Shown: positions 24,009 to 33,097, counted from the first letter of the stretch. The stretch is DNA of 64,000 bases from an uncultured Eubacteriales bacterium (GCA_900546695.1 URDX01000001.1:1-64000), one strand, 5' to 3'. Notes: generated from the letters alone by a model not told the origin. Made by a program: numbers and translations.

Positions 24009-24037
24009 GAATGGCGGTCATTTTGCGGTCGCCATTC
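24009..24037. terminator. Hairpin between integrase 2 and the MerR gene
   Basis: GAATGGCG (24009-24016) pairs with CGCCATTC (24030-24037). It lies between convergent genes, so it could end transcription from both sides; TTT follows on the + strand. Confidence 0.5.
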
Positions 24038-24064
24038 TTTAGGTTTAGAGATCCGATTTTTCAA

Positions 24065-25609
24065 TTATTCGCGGGTAAATACATAAAAATAAACTCTTCC
24101 GCCACCAAACGAATAATCGCCGCATTTCCATTCTTTGAAAAGATATTCCCTGCCGTCAATCGTCTTTATTTCGTATGCAGACACGGTCTTTTCCCGCCTG
24201 TTCAGAACAAATCCCTTTGTCCATACGGAGGTGACGCTGTTTGTTCCGTTTTGGGTAGTTGATATATACACTCCGTTTTCTCTGAATTCTGCCGAAAATA
24301 CAAACAGATCCTCCCGCTTTAGGTTCTGCTTATCGGGATCAAAGTCCTCTTTATGAATGACAAAATCCCGCACTTTCCATTTTCCCAGGACATTTTCGTC
24401 GTTTACAAACGGATAGTCGATATTGTCGCATTTTCTGAACTCTTCAGGCGAAGAATAGTGTCTGTCGTCTGCCTTCTCATATACCCATATCTCCGGAACA
24501 CCGAAGCCGACACCGCTGTCGCCGCAATCGGTCATCTCAAGGAAAAGCAGCTTGTGCCCGTCGATGTTTTCGATTGTATAATGATTTGCATACAGTGTAT
24601 CCGGCTTCGGCCCGCCTGTAAACATCGTCCCTTTTGTCCAGCCGTCTACTGCCCAATAACCCTTTCCGCCGTCGATAAAATACAACTCGTGGAGCCAAGC
24701 CAGGTGACCGCATTTCGGATTTCCGTAGATAAACTGCTCGCGCGTCGGGACGATATCTACCATTTCCCACTTCCCGCAAACCTCGGGGTCATCCGTAAAA
24801 GGCGCTTTTGCGTCAACATTTACATACAAAGGTGCTTTTGACATTCCGCTTACGGGAACCTTGAGTTCGACGGTTCCGTCGCCGTGATAAATTTCATAAT
24901 ATGCGCCGCAAACCTTATAATTTGAGCTGTCAAGGTGCTTTGTTATGGCTTTATAGGCGTCGTCAAGCTCGCTCTCCTTGCAACAAAGCGATGCAACATC
25001 TCCCGCGAAGGTGATGACCTTTTCGGCATAATCACTTTCCTTCGGTAAGCTACCGGTAATCTCCGCGCATGCGGCAAGGTCGAAATCGGATTCCTTGTAT
25101 TCGGTTTCATAGTTTATAACCATTCTGCGTTTGCCGACGATACTTTTCGGCAGTTTTTCCGCAATTTCGGTCGCTTTGAGCAATGCGTCCGACTTTGATT
25201 TATAATGTTTGCGCACAAAGTCAACACGTATTTCATCAGTTTCTCTGATAATAATATTAAACATTTTTGTCTCTCCTTCCATAAGGCCGTTTTTGATTGA
25301 TTCGATTTTTCTCAGGCGGTTTTGAGTGTTTTCAACGAGCAAATTCAGTTCGTCAAGCTTGCCATTCAATATCCCGATGATTTTTTCATTATCGCCGATG
25401 GTCAGTTGTCGGCGTATCTCATCAAGAGAAAAGCCCAGTTCCTTCAAAGCAATGATACGGTAGCAGTCCGCTAACTTTGAAGCGGAATAGTACCTATACC
25501 CTGTAAACTTGTCGATTCTGTCCGGCACAAGCAATCCCTCGGAGTCGTAATATCGTAGAGTTTTGACCGACATGTTGCACAGCTTTGATAATTCACCGAT
25601 CTTATACAT
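24065..25609 (-). CDS. MerR regulator with GyrI-like domain and two C-terminal repeat domains
   Basis: A 514-residue protein. Residues 1-70 are a MerR winged helix (YKIGELSKLCNMSVKTLRYY), then a coiled coil (about 80-112), then a GyrI/BmrR-like effector-binding domain (about 118-270). The last 240 residues are two related beta-rich domains, each starting GKW(E/K) (GKWEMVDIV and GKWKVRDFV) with matching WTKG segments. They look like lipocalin-type folds that bind a small molecule. Typical multidrug-sensing MerR proteins are half this length. The dyad at 25624-25645 upstream could be its operator. Confidence 0.8.
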   Translation of the reverse strand: MYKIGELSKLCNMSVKTLRYYDSEGLLVPDRIDKFTGYRYYSASKLADCYRIIALKELGFSLDEIRRQLTIGDNEKIIGILNGKLDELNLLVENTQNRLRKIESIKNGLMEGETKMFNIIIRETDEIRVDFVRKHYKSKSDALLKATEIAEKLPKSIVGKRRMVINYETEYKESDFDLAACAEITGSLPKESDYAEKVITFAGDVASLCCKESELDDAYKAITKHLDSSNYKVCGAYYEIYHGDGTVELKVPVSGMSKAPLYVNVDAKAPFTDDPEVCGKWEMVDIVPTREQFIYGNPKCGHLAWLHELYFIDGGKGYWAVDGWTKGTMFTGGPKPDTLYANHYTIENIDGHKLLFLEMTDCGDSGVGFGVPEIWVYEKADDRHYSSPEEFRKCDNIDYPFVNDENVLGKWKVRDFVIHKEDFDPDKQNLKREDLFVFSAEFRENGVYISTTQNGTNSVTSVWTKGFVLNRREKTVSAYEIKTIDGREYLFKEWKCGDYSFGGGRVYFYVFTRE

Positions 25610-25623
25610 AGTTTCTTCCTTTC

Positions 25624-25645
25624 TTCTGATTTTGCAATATCAGAA
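25624..25645. promoter_or_regulatory. Dyad upstream of the MerR gene
   Basis: TTCTGAT (25624-25630) and ATCAGAA (25639-25645) are inverted with an 8-base centre, 14 bases before the MerR start. MerR proteins bind such dyads in their own promoters. No confident -35/-10 pair was placed. Confidence 0.4.
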
Positions 25646-25731
25646 ACATCGCTATTTCTTCCTTGCAAGTCAAGTTTATCATTACCGTTGGGGGGAGAGT
25701 CAAGAGGTTTTTGAAAAAAAATTGCGATTAT

Positions 25732-25780
25732 AAAAATCAGCCGAAAGTGGGGCTGAAAACCTCATTTTCGGCTGATTTTT
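25732..25780 (-). terminator. Terminator after tRNA-Pro
   Basis: A 15-bp perfect stem (25732-25746 with 25766-25780, core ATCAGCCGAAA) ending in TTTTT on the minus strand, starting right at the CCA end of the tRNA. Confidence 0.85.
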
Positions 25781-25855
25781 GGTCGGAGTGGCCGGATTCG
25801 AACCGACGGCATCGAAGTCCCAAACTTCGCGCGCTACCAGCTGCGCCACACCCCG
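25780..25855 (-). tRNA. tRNA-Pro (anticodon TGG)
   Basis: Read on the minus strand it has a CGGGGTG/CACTCCG acceptor stem, a D-arm (GCGCAGCTGGTAGCGC), anticodon stem CGAAG/CTTCG with loop TTTGGGA giving anticodon TGG, a T-arm with GGTTCGAATCC and an encoded CCA. It reads CCA codons (and other CCN by wobble). 76 bases, intact. Confidence 0.95.
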
Positions 25856-26334
25856 AAATATTAGTATGCCCCGCCCTTGCAGGAAAGGATGAAGTATAAA
25901 ACACAAGTGACGTATCACGATTTGCACAAGCTACATACAAATCAAAGCGACACATGCGAAAATGCGAAGAAGTTACATGAATTATAAAGGCGTATTATTG
26001 CTCACGCAATTAAAGTGCGGATGTTATCAAAACGTCAATTTTCGTCATTTGAGCATTTTACGGTACAGCCTATTTTAAAACCAAAGCGTTACACACCGCA
26101 CATGCGATGTGTAACGGCAAAAGACAAGGGTTAATTCATGTACGGTTCAGGTTACCTCGGATGCTTGCGTCGCGCAAGCACCGACCGATTGAACCCCACT
26201 TTGATTAAATCACGCAGAGATTTAGTTTACTTCAGCCGAACACATTCAGAGCAATCGGCTAAGTAAGGTTCCGTTAAACCAATTCAGAACAGCGGCTCAG
26301 TCGGGCTCAGTTAAACCGTTCAACACATTCGATC
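25856..26334. other. 479-base gap upstream of the tRNA and downstream of murA
   Basis: No gene seen on either strand. It has a 9-bp hairpin (CGTTACACA 26087-26095, TGTGTAACG 26108-26116) and repeated GTTAAACC and ACACATTC words near 26230-26330. The tRNA promoter should lie in its first part but no clear match was found. Confidence 0.5.
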
Positions 26335-27624
26335 TCAATTAGCCTTATTAAACGCGCCCTCGTCGGGAATATGCTGAAGCGTGATATCTGCGCCGACTGC
26401 GCGGAGCTTACCGACGATATTATCGTATCCGCGCTCGATGTAATAAACATCGTCAATGCTCGTAGTGCCCGGTGCGGCGAGACCCGCGATTATCATAGCG
26501 GCGCCTGCTCTGAGGTCACAAGCCTTGAGAGCAGCGGCGCTGAGCGGCCTTCCGCCCTCAATTATCGCCGTCTTTCCGTTGACCTTGATACGCGCGCCCA
26601 TGCGCTTGAGCTCCGAAACATAGCGGAAGCGGTTATCCCACACGCTCTCGTTCAGGTAGCTGACCCCGCTTGCGAGGCACATAAGCACACATATCTGCGG
26701 CTGCATATCGGTCGGGAAGCCCGGATAGGGCTGAGTTTTGATATTGACACGTTCAAGCGGACCGCGGCGGGAAACGGTGATCGAATCGTCCTCTTCGACG
26801 ACATTGACCCCCATCTCGATAAGCTTAGCGGTGACCGACTCGAGATGCTTAGGTATAACTCCGCTTATGCGGAGATTTCCGCAGGTAGCGGCTGCGGCGA
26901 GCATATATGTACCCGCCTCTATCATATCGGGAATAATGGTATAGCAGCAGCCGTGCAGTTGCTTTACGCCGCGTATCTTGATGGTATCGGTGCCCGCGCC
27001 GGAAATACGTGCGCCGCAGGCGTTGAGGAAGTTTGCAACATCTACTACATGCGGCTCTCTTGCCGCGTTCTCGATGACGGTAAGTCCGTCGCTCTTTGCA
27101 GCGGCGAGGATAACATTTATCGTTCCGCCGACGGTGGTGACATCAAAATATATATTGCCGCCGCGGAGTCCGCCGAGCGCATTTGCCTCGACATAGCCGC
27201 CCTCGACATCGACGGTCGCGCCGAGTGCTTCAAAGCCCCTGATATGCTGATCTATCGGGCGAACGCCGAAATCGCACCCGCCGGGGTAAGCGACATAAGC
27301 GCTGCCGAATCTGCCGAGCTCTGCGCCGATAAGGTAATAGGAGGCGCGCATCTTACGCACAAGCTCATATGAGGACATTCCGCCCACCGCGTGCGTAGAA
27401 TCAAGCTCTATTGTGTTTTTTGCTACTCTTTTTATCTTGACACCGATGCCCGAAAGGATATCGAGCGCGACCGAAACATCAATAATATCGGGAACGTTCT
27501 CTATCGTACAGGTATCGTTCACGAGGAGGCAGGCGAAAAGCACGGCAACGACCGCATTTTTCATACCGCTTATTTCGACCGAGCCGACGAGCGGTTTTCC
27601 TCCGTTAATTATATATCTATCCAT
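26335..27624 (-). CDS. murA: UDP-N-acetylglucosamine 1-carboxyvinyltransferase (MurA)
   Basis: A 429-residue cytosolic enzyme that moves enolpyruvate from PEP to UDP-GlcNAc, the first committed step of peptidoglycan synthesis and the target of fosfomycin. The catalytic cysteine is in YPGGCDFGVRP (about residue 113), with the cysteine rather than the resistant aspartate. Also seen are GGKPLVGSVEISGMKNA at the N-terminus and PYPGFPTDMQPQ. ATG 27624 (MDRYIINGG) is chosen; an upstream GTG-type frame adds seven residues. GAGG lies 10 bases before. Gram-positives often have two MurA copies; which this is cannot be told. Confidence 0.95.
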   Translation of the reverse strand: MDRYIINGGKPLVGSVEISGMKNAVVAVLFACLLVNDTCTIENVPDIIDVSVALDILSGIGVKIKRVAKNTIELDSTHAVGGMSSYELVRKMRASYYLIGAELGRFGSAYVAYPGGCDFGVRPIDQHIRGFEALGATVDVEGGYVEANALGGLRGGNIYFDVTTVGGTINVILAAAKSDGLTVIENAAREPHVVDVANFLNACGARISGAGTDTIKIRGVKQLHGCCYTIIPDMIEAGTYMLAAAATCGNLRISGVIPKHLESVTAKLIEMGVNVVEEDDSITVSRRGPLERVNIKTQPYPGFPTDMQPQICVLMCLASGVSYLNESVWDNRFRYVSELKRMGARIKVNGKTAIIEGGRPLSAAALKACDLRAGAAMIIAGLAAPGTTSIDDVYYIERGYDNIVGKLRAVGADITLQHIPDEGAFNKAN

Positions 27625-27957
27625 TATGTAATGGCCTCGTTTCATAGCATTTTAACCGTCTTGTCGGGGGCGTGATGCTCCCCCGCGGTCACCGCGCTGA
27701 GAGGTCTTGCGGCGACTTGACCGACGGGAATTCTGTCCGGAAACGGCACACATAAAACACAAGGTTTCATAAACACCTTCGGATATTATACCACAGTTAT
27801 TGTCTTTTGAAAAGGTTTGTATGACCTTTTTTCGTCGTTGCCGGATAATTTTATATCATATGCACAATATATCCGAAACGTCGCACACGTTATTTGTGTA
27901 TCACGCCGCGTTTTTCACACTTACAGTATATGCAGCCTTACATATAATGTCACCGAT
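27625..27957 (-). promoter_or_regulatory. murA leader with promoter
   Basis: TATAAT on the minus strand at 27785-27790, with a weak -35 near 27808-27813. The transcript would have a leader of about 155 bases, including a GGGGG/CCCCC hairpin near 27666-27684. The remaining bases up to 27957 show no gene. Confidence 0.5.
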
Positions 27958-29466
27958 TTATTCAGAATCGGGACACAGATACGCAACAGCGAGGTCAACA
28001 ACGAGTCCGTAGCTCTTTGAGCCCGCGCTCTGACCCGAGAGCTTGAGGAAGGTATCGTTCACCGCTCCGCTGACGGTCGCCGCGGTATTCTCCGCATACT
28101 TTGAGAAGAAGCGGCTGTACGACTGCATCTCATATATCACATGAAGATCGAGCTGTCCGACAGCGCGATTATAGAGGTCGGTATCCGCCTGAGCGAGCGC
28201 GGAATAAACGTACTCGAGCACACTGACGGAAGCGCTGTAGCGGATATACGGGTCATCGCTCTCCATGCAGACAAGATATGCGACAAAATTCGCCTCATCC
28301 TCACGCGCGATGCCGCGCTGATGTGCGAGCTCGTGAGCCGTCGTATACGGGATGGTATAATCGGGAAAGTTAGTATTGAGATTGCTCTCGCCCGTATAAA
28401 AGGCGTAGACTCCCGCGATATGCGTATATGTCATGAGCGGGCTTATCGCGAGCGGCTTTATCCGCGTATGCATGCTCTGAATGAAGCTGTGCGTAGGCGT
28501 AAAGCAGTCGTAAGCCTCGCATATCTTGTCGCTGAGCTCGTCGATGCCGTAGGGCATTATCGAGGCGTCCTTATAGGTAAAGGTGATGTCGTCGACGAGC
28601 GAATTAACATCATCGGTCAGCACGAGCGCGGTATCATACAGCTGCCGTGCGGAAACATCGCGGCGGTCGAGCCCGAGACGGTCTTCAAGCTTTGTGCAGT
28701 TATACGACGGCACGAACGAAAAGACAAACAGGCTGTACAGAAACGATATCAAAGCAAGCAGCGAAAAGAAGAATCTCCACCATCTGCGCTTATGCGCGGC
28801 AAGCGCGTTTGAAGCGACAAAAAGCAGGACTATCATCACGGGCAGCATGAATATCAGCGTCTCCGCAAGCGAAAACGGGAGCACGCCGCTGATCTTTGCA
28901 AGGCAGAAGCGCAGTGCCGCCCCGACAGTACCCGACATGAAGTCGGAAAAGGCGGTCGACAGCGAGAGACAAAGATGCACCACCCCCGCGAGAACGCCGA
29001 CGCACAGCAGGATAAAAGCCGGCAGACGGATGTATCCGCCGAATATTCCATTTCCGTCGTTGGGGTCGTCCTCGCGGTTAAGCCGTTCTTCGAGCTCACG
29101 TGCTATCAGCATGGGGTCGTCATCATCGTCATCGGACATCTGCGACATTGCGGCAATTTTATCATACAGCTCCGACGGTAACATACATGGAGAAGTGTCA
29201 CCTTCTTCCTCCGCTATACGCAAAAGGGCTGCTTCATCATCTTCATCGTCTTCATCCGATGTATGTGGCAGGGCGTCATCGCTGCCTTCATCCGATATAT
29301 GCGGCAGCGCGGCTGCGTCATACTCTTCGCGCGACATAGGCTGCGGAGCAGTATCGCCCGCACCGTCGGACATCGCCGACCGCGGCGCGGCGCTGTCGGC
29401 AGCGTCCGAACGTGCAAGCCCGCCCTCCGCTTTATTCAGTTCATCTCTCTCGTTCATCTCATCCAT
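27958..29466 (-). CDS. DUF3810 membrane metalloprotease-like protein
   Basis: A 502-residue protein. The first ~150 residues are very acidic with D/E repeats and look disordered. Three membrane segments follow (about 155-180, 195-220 and 235-255), then an outer domain with YTTAHELAHQRGIAREDEANF. The HELAH plus downstream E is a zinc-protease signature. This fits DUF3810, whose substrate is unknown. It starts three bases after the RluA-type gene with GAGGAG in front, so the two form an operon. The acidic N-terminal tail is unusual for the family. Confidence 0.8.
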   Translation of the reverse strand: MDEMNERDELNKAEGGLARSDAADSAAPRSAMSDGAGDTAPQPMSREEYDAAALPHISDEGSDDALPHTSDEDDEDDEAALLRIAEEEGDTSPCMLPSELYDKIAAMSQMSDDDDDDPMLIARELEERLNREDDPNDGNGIFGGYIRLPAFILLCVGVLAGVVHLCLSLSTAFSDFMSGTVGAALRFCLAKISGVLPFSLAETLIFMLPVMIVLLFVASNALAAHKRRWWRFFFSLLALISFLYSLFVFSFVPSYNCTKLEDRLGLDRRDVSARQLYDTALVLTDDVNSLVDDITFTYKDASIMPYGIDELSDKICEAYDCFTPTHSFIQSMHTRIKPLAISPLMTYTHIAGVYAFYTGESNLNTNFPDYTIPYTTAHELAHQRGIAREDEANFVAYLVCMESDDPYIRYSASVSVLEYVYSALAQADTDLYNRAVGQLDLHVIYEMQSYSRFFSKYAENTAATVSGAVNDTFLKLSGQSAGSKSYGLVVDLAVAYLCPDSE

Positions 29467-29469
29467 CGT

Positions 29470-30660
29470 TTACTCCTCATCACGGCTGCGGTGTAAGCAG
29501 TCTGCACTGCGGTCGCTGCCCAAGCCATCCATGTCACATTCGCCGCATAAGCTGCCCGCATCGCGGCAGCGGGCTATCGCCTCATTTATTCTATTCTCGG
29601 TCTCACCGTCAAGCAGCACGCGTATATCATCGGGCAGCGGTGCAGACACGCGTACCCGCGTCCCATGCCTGACTGCGAAGCCAGTGCGGGGCGCTGTTCT
29701 TCCCCGCTCTGCCGCTCCGCCGCGTGCCCCGTCGGTCGATTCATCGTCCGTTTCACCCGTAAGTCCGACGGGCGTATCAAAGCACAGCAGTGCGGCGTGC
29801 AGCGCCTGACGATCAATCAGAGCACCTTCCGTTTCCGCCTGCGGCAGCTCCTCTCCCGTTTCTCTGCGGCGAGTGAGAGCATCAAGCAGCCCCTCGCGCA
29901 CGGGATACAGCGTATCGCCGTATATCGGGTGCCCGATATGCGAAAAATGTACCCTGAGCTGGTGCGTCCTTCCCGTTATCGGCTCGGCAAGCACCGCCGT
30001 ACAGCGCTCGCCGCCGACGGTACAAGTGCAGATACATCGGTAGCGCGTCAGCGCCCTGTCGCCGTCCGCCGCTACGCCGCGCAGTATAATGCTCTCGCGC
30101 AGCCGTGCTATCGGGGCGTTTATCACCCCGCTGTCGGGCAGCCCCTCTCCGCGTAGAAGCGCGAGATAGACCTTTCCTATCCCGCCGCTCTGCATCGCCT
30201 GTCCGAACATCGCCGCAGCCGCTCTGCTCCGCGCTACGAGCACCGCGCCGCTCGTTCCCGAATCGAGCCTGTTCACGGCGCGAAACACGAACGGCACGCC
30301 CCTCTCCGCGTATCTGAACGCGAGCGCATTTGCGAGTGTATCGGTATAATGCCCGTGCGACGGGTGAGTAGGCATAAACGGCGGCTTTGAGCAGACGACG
30401 CATGCACCGTCCTCATACAGCACATCCACCGGCAGGTCGACGGGCTGCAGCTGCAGCGCGCTCTCCGCATCCTCAAGCGCGAGCGAAAGCTCGTCTCCTG
30501 CGCTCAGCACGGCGCGCACCGTCGCATGTTCTCCGTTCAGCAGGATACCGCGCGGGTCCTTTTTAAGCACCGTCAGCGTACCGTGCGAGAGTCCGAGCAC
30601 GCCGCGCAGATATTCGCGCAGCAGCATGCCCGAGAATTTGTCATCTATAATATACCGCAT
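29470..30660 (-). CDS. RluA-family pseudouridine synthase
   Basis: A 396-residue enzyme that turns uridine to pseudouridine in rRNA or tRNA. An S4-like N-terminal region (about 5-60) precedes the catalytic domain with FRAVNRLDSGTSGAVLVA, where the aspartate is catalytic (HRLD is more usual than NRLD). ITGRTHQLRVHFSHIGHPI is the second conserved block. After the HAALLCFDTP block there is an arginine/glycine-rich insert of about 30 residues and a long tail not normal for the family. ATG 30660 with GGAGGA upstream is preferred over GTG 30675. Target position unknown. Confidence 0.88.
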   Translation of the reverse strand: MRYIIDDKFSGMLLREYLRGVLGLSHGTLTVLKKDPRGILLNGEHATVRAVLSAGDELSLALEDAESALQLQPVDLPVDVLYEDGACVVCSKPPFMPTHPSHGHYTDTLANALAFRYAERGVPFVFRAVNRLDSGTSGAVLVARSRAAAAMFGQAMQSGGIGKVYLALLRGEGLPDSGVINAPIARLRESIILRGVAADGDRALTRYRCICTCTVGGERCTAVLAEPITGRTHQLRVHFSHIGHPIYGDTLYPVREGLLDALTRRRETGEELPQAETEGALIDRQALHAALLCFDTPVGLTGETDDESTDGARGGAAERGRTAPRTGFAVRHGTRVRVSAPLPDDIRVLLDGETENRINEAIARCRDAGSLCGECDMDGLGSDRSADCLHRSRDEE

Positions 30661-30688
30661 GCAGTCCTCCCGCACCGATGTTTTTTAT

Positions 30689-30717
30689 ATTCTAACTCAT
30701 TTTTCCCGATTTTGCAA
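30689..30717 (-). promoter_or_regulatory. Promoter of the RluA-DUF3810 operon
   Basis: Minus strand TTGCAA (30712-30717), 17 bases, TAGAAT (30689-30694). Starts 28 bases before the RluA-type start codon. Confidence 0.6.
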
Positions 30718-30746
30718 CAGATATTATTTTTGCAAAGGTTAAGCAT

Positions 30747-30764
30747 AGGTCAGTAAAGGTCAAA
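30747..30764 (+). promoter_or_regulatory. Upstream CtsR-like box
   Basis: AGGTCAG, three bases, AGGTCAAA: a near match to the CtsR tandem heptad (A/G)GTCAAA-N3-(A/G)GTCAAA. It lies between the divergent promoters. Confidence 0.5.
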
Positions 30765-30836
30765 ATAATGAGAAATCGCTTGAAAAACATGCGTTTTGCG
30801 CTCAAAATCGTCCGAGATCGGATTTCGGCAGAATTA

Positions 30837-30882
30837 TTTGACCTATTTTGACTTTGACTTTCTTTGACCTTTCGGATATAAT
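30837..30882 (+). promoter_or_regulatory. ctsR promoter with two abutting CtsR operators
   Basis: TTGACT (30854-30859), 17 bases, TATAAT (30877-30882). Overlapping the -35 are four TTTGAC(C/T) heptads paired as 30837-30853 and 30853-30869, each 7-3-7. This is the CtsR operator read from the other strand, so the operon represses itself and opens on heat stress. Confidence 0.9.
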
Positions 30883-30954
30883 ATAGCCGTACAAAGGAAA
30901 TCGGGAAGCCGATGAGGATGTACAAAAATGATGCGAAAGAAAGGAAGCGTAGAT

Positions 30955-31383
30955 ATGCCGATATCGGACACGATAGCCGCGATAATCGAGGAGATGCTCG
31001 ACGGAGGCGGAGGAACAGCAGAGCTGAAAAGAAACGACCTTGCCACACGGGTCGGGTGCGTTCCCTCTCAGATAAACTACGTTATAACCTCGCGCTTCAC
31101 ACCCGATAAGGGTTACGTCATCGAGAGCAGGCGCGGCGGCGGCGGATACATCAGGATAACGCGGAAGCAGATGAGCCGAAACGGTTATCTGATGCATGTA
31201 TTCCATGCGGTCGGCAGCGAGATCGACCGTGCGTCTTGCGACGCATTCGCGGTGAACCTCCGCGAGCGGGGCGTTGTATCGCCCAGAGAAGCAAATCTGA
31301 TTCACATAGCGTCGGGCTTTATCGAAAAAAACTCGGACAGAGCCGACATGCTTCGTCAGATTATACTCACCGTGATGGATTAA
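30955..31383 (+). CDS. ctsR: CtsR, class III stress gene repressor
   Basis: A 142-residue DNA-binding repressor of clp genes and its own operon. The winged-helix domain (about 1-75) has VGCVPSQINYVITSRFTPDKGYVIESRRGGGGYIRI, shown here only as key parts: SQINYVI and the GGGGYIRI wing that senses heat. A helical C-terminal half follows, where McsB acts. ATG 30955 (MPISDTIAA) has AAAGGAAG upstream; an ATG at 30928 would add nine residues. First gene of ctsR-mcsA-mcsB-clpC. Confidence 0.93.
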   Translation: MPISDTIAAIIEEMLDGGGGTAELKRNDLATRVGCVPSQINYVITSRFTPDKGYVIESRRGGGGYIRITRKQMSRNGYLMHVFHAVGSEIDRASCDAFAVNLRERGVVSPREANLIHIASGFIEKNSDRADMLRQIILTVMD

Positions 31384-31431
31384 AATAGTCACGGATATCA
31401 CAGAATAAGAAGAAAGGTCAGGTAAGCTATT

Positions 31432-31953
31432 ATGATGTGCACAAAATGCGGTAAGAAGGAAGCAAGTGTATACTATAAACAGAATATAAACGGTAAGGTC
31501 ACCGAAATGAACCTCTGCGAGGATTGCGCAGCGGAGCTGAGAAAGAAAACGGATGCCGAGTTCGGCTCGTTCTGGAAGGGCTTCGGCGAGATGAATCTGC
31601 TCGCACCGTTCTTCGGACTCCGTCCGTCGTCTCGTCTCGGGAGCGGCAGAACCTGCCCTGTCTGCGGCGCGACCTACAGAGACTTTGCGGAATCCGGCAA
31701 GGCTGGCTGCTCAAAGTGCTATGAGGTGTTCGGCAATGAGCTCGGAGACACCATTGAGGGCATTCACGGTAAGCGCGAGCATGTAGGTAAGATACCGAAG
31801 CACCTCGGCGGCAGAATAAGCCGTGAAAAGAAGATAGAAAAGCTGAAGGAAAAGCTCAGCATTGCCGTAGGCAAGCAGGAATTCGAGGAGGCGGCTAAGC
31901 TCCGCGATGAAATTCAAAGCCTCGAAAAAGAAGAAAACGAAAAGGAAGCGTAA
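31432..31953 (+). CDS. mcsA: McsA, activator of the McsB arginine kinase
   Basis: A 173-residue zinc-binding protein. CTKCGKKEA and CEDCAAE, then CPVCGATYRDF and GCSKCY, give the four CxxC pairs that bind zinc. The C-terminus is a UVR-type helical hairpin (KLKEKLSIAVGKQEFEEAAK). McsA binds and activates McsB. Either of the two adjacent ATGs (31432, 31435) may be used. 48 bases after ctsR and 14 before mcsB. Confidence 0.93.
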   Translation: MMCTKCGKKEASVYYKQNINGKVTEMNLCEDCAAELRKKTDAEFGSFWKGFGEMNLLAPFFGLRPSSRLGSGRTCPVCGATYRDFAESGKAGCSKCYEVFGNELGDTIEGIHGKREHVGKIPKHLGGRISREKKIEKLKEKLSIAVGKQEFEEAAKLRDEIQSLEKEENEKEA

Positions 31954-31967
31954 AGGGGGATACGGAT

Positions 31968-32990
31968 ATGTATTGGTACACCGAAAAAGGTAAAGACAGC
32001 GACGTTGTCATAAGCTCGAGAGTAAGATACGCGAGAAACCTGCGCGATGTTCCCTTTGTATCAAGGCTTGACAAGGCGGGCGCCGAGAAGGTAATAGAAA
32101 AGGTCAGAGGCGCGCTCGACGACGAGAGCGGATGGGAGTTTACCGACTTTTCATCGCTCAGCGGCGAGCAGGCGCAGGCTTATGTCGAGCGCTACGATGT
32201 CAGCCCCGAATTCGCCGCATCCACCCTGCCCCATGCATATATGTATCAGAAGGACAGCGGCGTCGGCATTATGATTTGCGAGGAGGACCACATCCGTCTG
32301 CAGTGCATCCGCTCGGGTCTTGCACTTGAGGAAGCGTTCAACTGCGCAAACGAGGTCGACGATAAGCTGATAGACCGTCTTGATGTTGCGTTTGATGACA
32401 AGCTCGGATTTCTGACCCATTGTCCGACCAACCTCGGTACGGGTATGAGAGCATCCATAATGGTGTTTCTCCCCGCCCTTGCGATGAACCGCAAGATAGG
32501 CGCGCTCGCGACCTCGCTCGGAAAGCTCGGACTCACCATCCGCGGCACATGGGGTGAGGGCTCTGACGCAGACGGCTACATGTATCAGATATCCAACCAG
32601 ACGACGCTCGGCATAAGCGAGCTCGACACCATTAAGAAGCTCGAGGAGGTCACGGCGCAGATAATGGAGCTTGAGCGCAACGCAAGAGCTGCCATGAAGT
32701 CGGACAGTTCCGACCGTCTCACCGACCTTGCGTACCGTTCACTCGGCACGCTGCGCTCCTCCTATCTGATGAGCTCTAAGGAATTCCTCAGTCTCTGCGC
32801 GTATGTCCGTCTCGGATTTGCGCTCGGATATCTCGACGAAAACGAGCTCAGCTACGAGAAGCTGACCGAGACGATGGTGCATGTCATGCCCGCAAGCCTT
32901 TCTGTAGACGAGGGCAAGCACCTCAGCGAGCTCGAGCGCGACAAGGCACGCGCTAAATACCTGCGCACACATCTCGGGGAAAACAAATAA
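31968..32990 (+). CDS. mcsB: McsB protein-arginine kinase
   Basis: A 340-residue guanido-phosphotransferase fold enzyme. It phosphorylates arginines in CtsR and misfolded proteins, tagging them for ClpCP. It shows VISSRVRYARNL near the start and the active-site CPTNLGTGMRAS at about 145. The AGGGGG site upstream supports ATG 31968. Length is normal for the family (about 350). Confidence 0.95.
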   Translation: MYWYTEKGKDSDVVISSRVRYARNLRDVPFVSRLDKAGAEKVIEKVRGALDDESGWEFTDFSSLSGEQAQAYVERYDVSPEFAASTLPHAYMYQKDSGVGIMICEEDHIRLQCIRSGLALEEAFNCANEVDDKLIDRLDVAFDDKLGFLTHCPTNLGTGMRASIMVFLPALAMNRKIGALATSLGKLGLTIRGTWGEGSDADGYMYQISNQTTLGISELDTIKKLEEVTAQIMELERNARAAMKSDSSDRLTDLAYRSLGTLRSSYLMSSKEFLSLCAYVRLGFALGYLDENELSYEKLTETMVHVMPASLSVDEGKHLSELERDKARAKYLRTHLGENK

Positions 32991-33097
32991 TCCCCGGGGG
33001 GTAGGACATTTTGAGAACAGACGGGATCGTATACAGACCATTTAAGAACAGTCAAAGTACAGACAAAAACAATTGATCGGGAAAGAGATGATATAAT

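Noticed and set aside
23978..25855. tRNA-Pro as integration target of the mobilisable element
   Set aside because: The tRNA is intact, 1.8 kb from the integrase end, with a chromosomal-looking MerR gene between and no repeat of the tRNA end at the element border.
26371..27372. 333-codon + strand frame
   Set aside because: Antisense to murA, no start signal.
27660..27740. Second ZTP riboswitch in front of murA
   Set aside because: Shares GACCGCGGGGGAGCA with the glyA riboswitch but lacks the GTGACTG and GCCGACCG blocks in order.
28583..29809. 408-codon serine-rich + strand frame
   Set aside because: Antisense to the acidic tail of the DUF3810 protein; D/E codons read as serine on the other strand.
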